Assembly: GCA_902781515.1 (NCBI GenBank)
Contig: CACZJU010000013.1
Coordinates: forward strand, 32,574 to 96,573
Source: an uncultured Bacteroidales bacterium
GTDB taxonomy: Bacteria; Bacteroidota; Bacteroidia; Bacteroidales; Bacteroidaceae
Length of the DNA stretch: 64,000 nucleotides
Reading direction: 5' to 3'
Shown: in pieces, positions 63,829 through 64,000 of the stretch
Numbering within the stretch: the stretch's first letter is position 1
How the letters are laid out: each line of letters opens with the position of its first letter
Translations under genes and position numbers: made by a program
Notes under the pieces: model-generated
Databases searched by the model: none
What the model saw: the letters and a program-made list of their open reading frames with translations, nothing else
What the model was told of the DNA's origin: nothing

Positions 63829-64000
63829 TTATTCTTCTTCCTCGTAGTAGTATGAATAGTCGATACCCTTCATGAATATCTCACGGTCGTCGATGCGGTT
63901 GGTTTCAGTTGGGTAGTGCCACTAACCACCTCGCTATCTGCCTTCTTCAATTTTGTCTTAAGGTATTTCCAGTAGTTGCGATTCTTTTCATGGTCACTCT
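63829..64000 (-). pseudogene. Broken end of a BRO/antirepressor-like gene upstream of hsdR (window edge)
   Basis: Two frames overlap. From the edge, SDHEKNRNYWKYLKTKLKKA then DSEVVSGTTQLK is an N-terminal BRO/DinD-type antirepressor segment, in a frame that stops at 63870-63872. In another frame, YPTETNRIDDREIFMKGIDY ends in YEEEE and stops at 63829-63831. The switch occurs around CAACTGAAACC (63918-63930). It looks like a deletion that fused two parts out of frame. Such genes commonly sit between hsdS and hsdR in Bacteroidota. The gene extends past the window, so the reading is provisional. Confidence 0.45.

Noticed and set aside
1-64000. tRNA or rRNA genes
   Set aside because: No cloverleaf-like or rRNA-like sequence was recognised in any intergenic stretch; a dedicated covariance search was not possible.

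Overview
The window is chromosomal DNA of a Bacteroidota bacterium, most likely Prevotellaceae (Prevotella or a close relative). The evidence is: promoters of the Bacteroidota type (-7 box TAnnTTTG, often with TTTG about 20 bases upstream); a SusC/SusD pair; secreted proteins ending in type IX secretion-like C-terminal domains; DUF4290, DUF4302 and BACON families; and a sodium-pumping methylmalonyl-CoA decarboxylase operon of the propionate pathway. No rRNA or tRNA gene was seen.

Layout. 1-4150 (minus): most of a TamB/AsmA-like envelope protein. 4282-9234 (plus): a large secreted CotH-kinase protein and a TlpA-like lipoprotein. 9235-10133: a small-protein gene and a 560-base non-coding stretch rich in nested inverted repeats. 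10134-17862 (minus): a housekeeping operon read tsaB, DUF4290, murA, rimM, dxr, rseP, small lipoprotein, cca. 17933-20882 (plus): yicC, gmk, a small membrane protein, nadD and a MORN-repeat protein. 20896-25125 (minus): PAP2 phosphatase and two outer-membrane proteins, preceded by an array with a 22-23-base period. 25446-27573 (minus): a FN3/choice-of-anchor secreted protein and a 54-residue protein. 27704-39515 (minus): a seven-gene SusC/SusD locus with a zinc metallopeptidase, DUF4302 and BACON lipoproteins. 39698-39862: a tiny lipoprotein. 40032-43044 (plus): mtaB, a glycosyltransferase, an RsmI-like methylase. 43063-46870 (minus): xseA, xseB, AAA ATPase, DUF4435 TOPRIM-like protein, nitroreductase. 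46919-52890 (minus): a fasciclin lipoprotein, then mmdB, mmdC, mmdD and mmdA. 53059-59470 (plus): metH, metF, a MATE transporter, a phosphodiesterase. 59484-60265 (minus): a frameshifted cysQ. 60481-64000 (minus): type I restriction hsdR preceded by a broken gene end.

How the genes work together. The tsaB-to-cca operon combines tRNA modification and maturation, ribosome maturation, peptidoglycan and isoprenoid precursor synthesis and envelope proteolysis. metH and metF form the methyl branch of methionine synthesis. The mmd genes turn methylmalonyl-CoA into propionyl-CoA while exporting sodium. The Sus-like locus should bind and import an unidentified extracellular substrate.

The most unusual layers are not ordinary genes. 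(1) Short simple-sequence words of about 7-14 bases lie at gene junctions and also form the hydrophobic cores of signal peptides, C-terminal linkers and even an internal segment of cca. (2) A 22-23-base periodic array of small palindromes sits just upstream of an outer-membrane gene promoter. (3) The intergenic stretch at 9.6-10.1 kb has nested palindromes and a possible structured RNA. (4) A compact ATPase plus DUF4435 pair, related by family to PARIS defence proteins, is embedded in the exonuclease VII operon.
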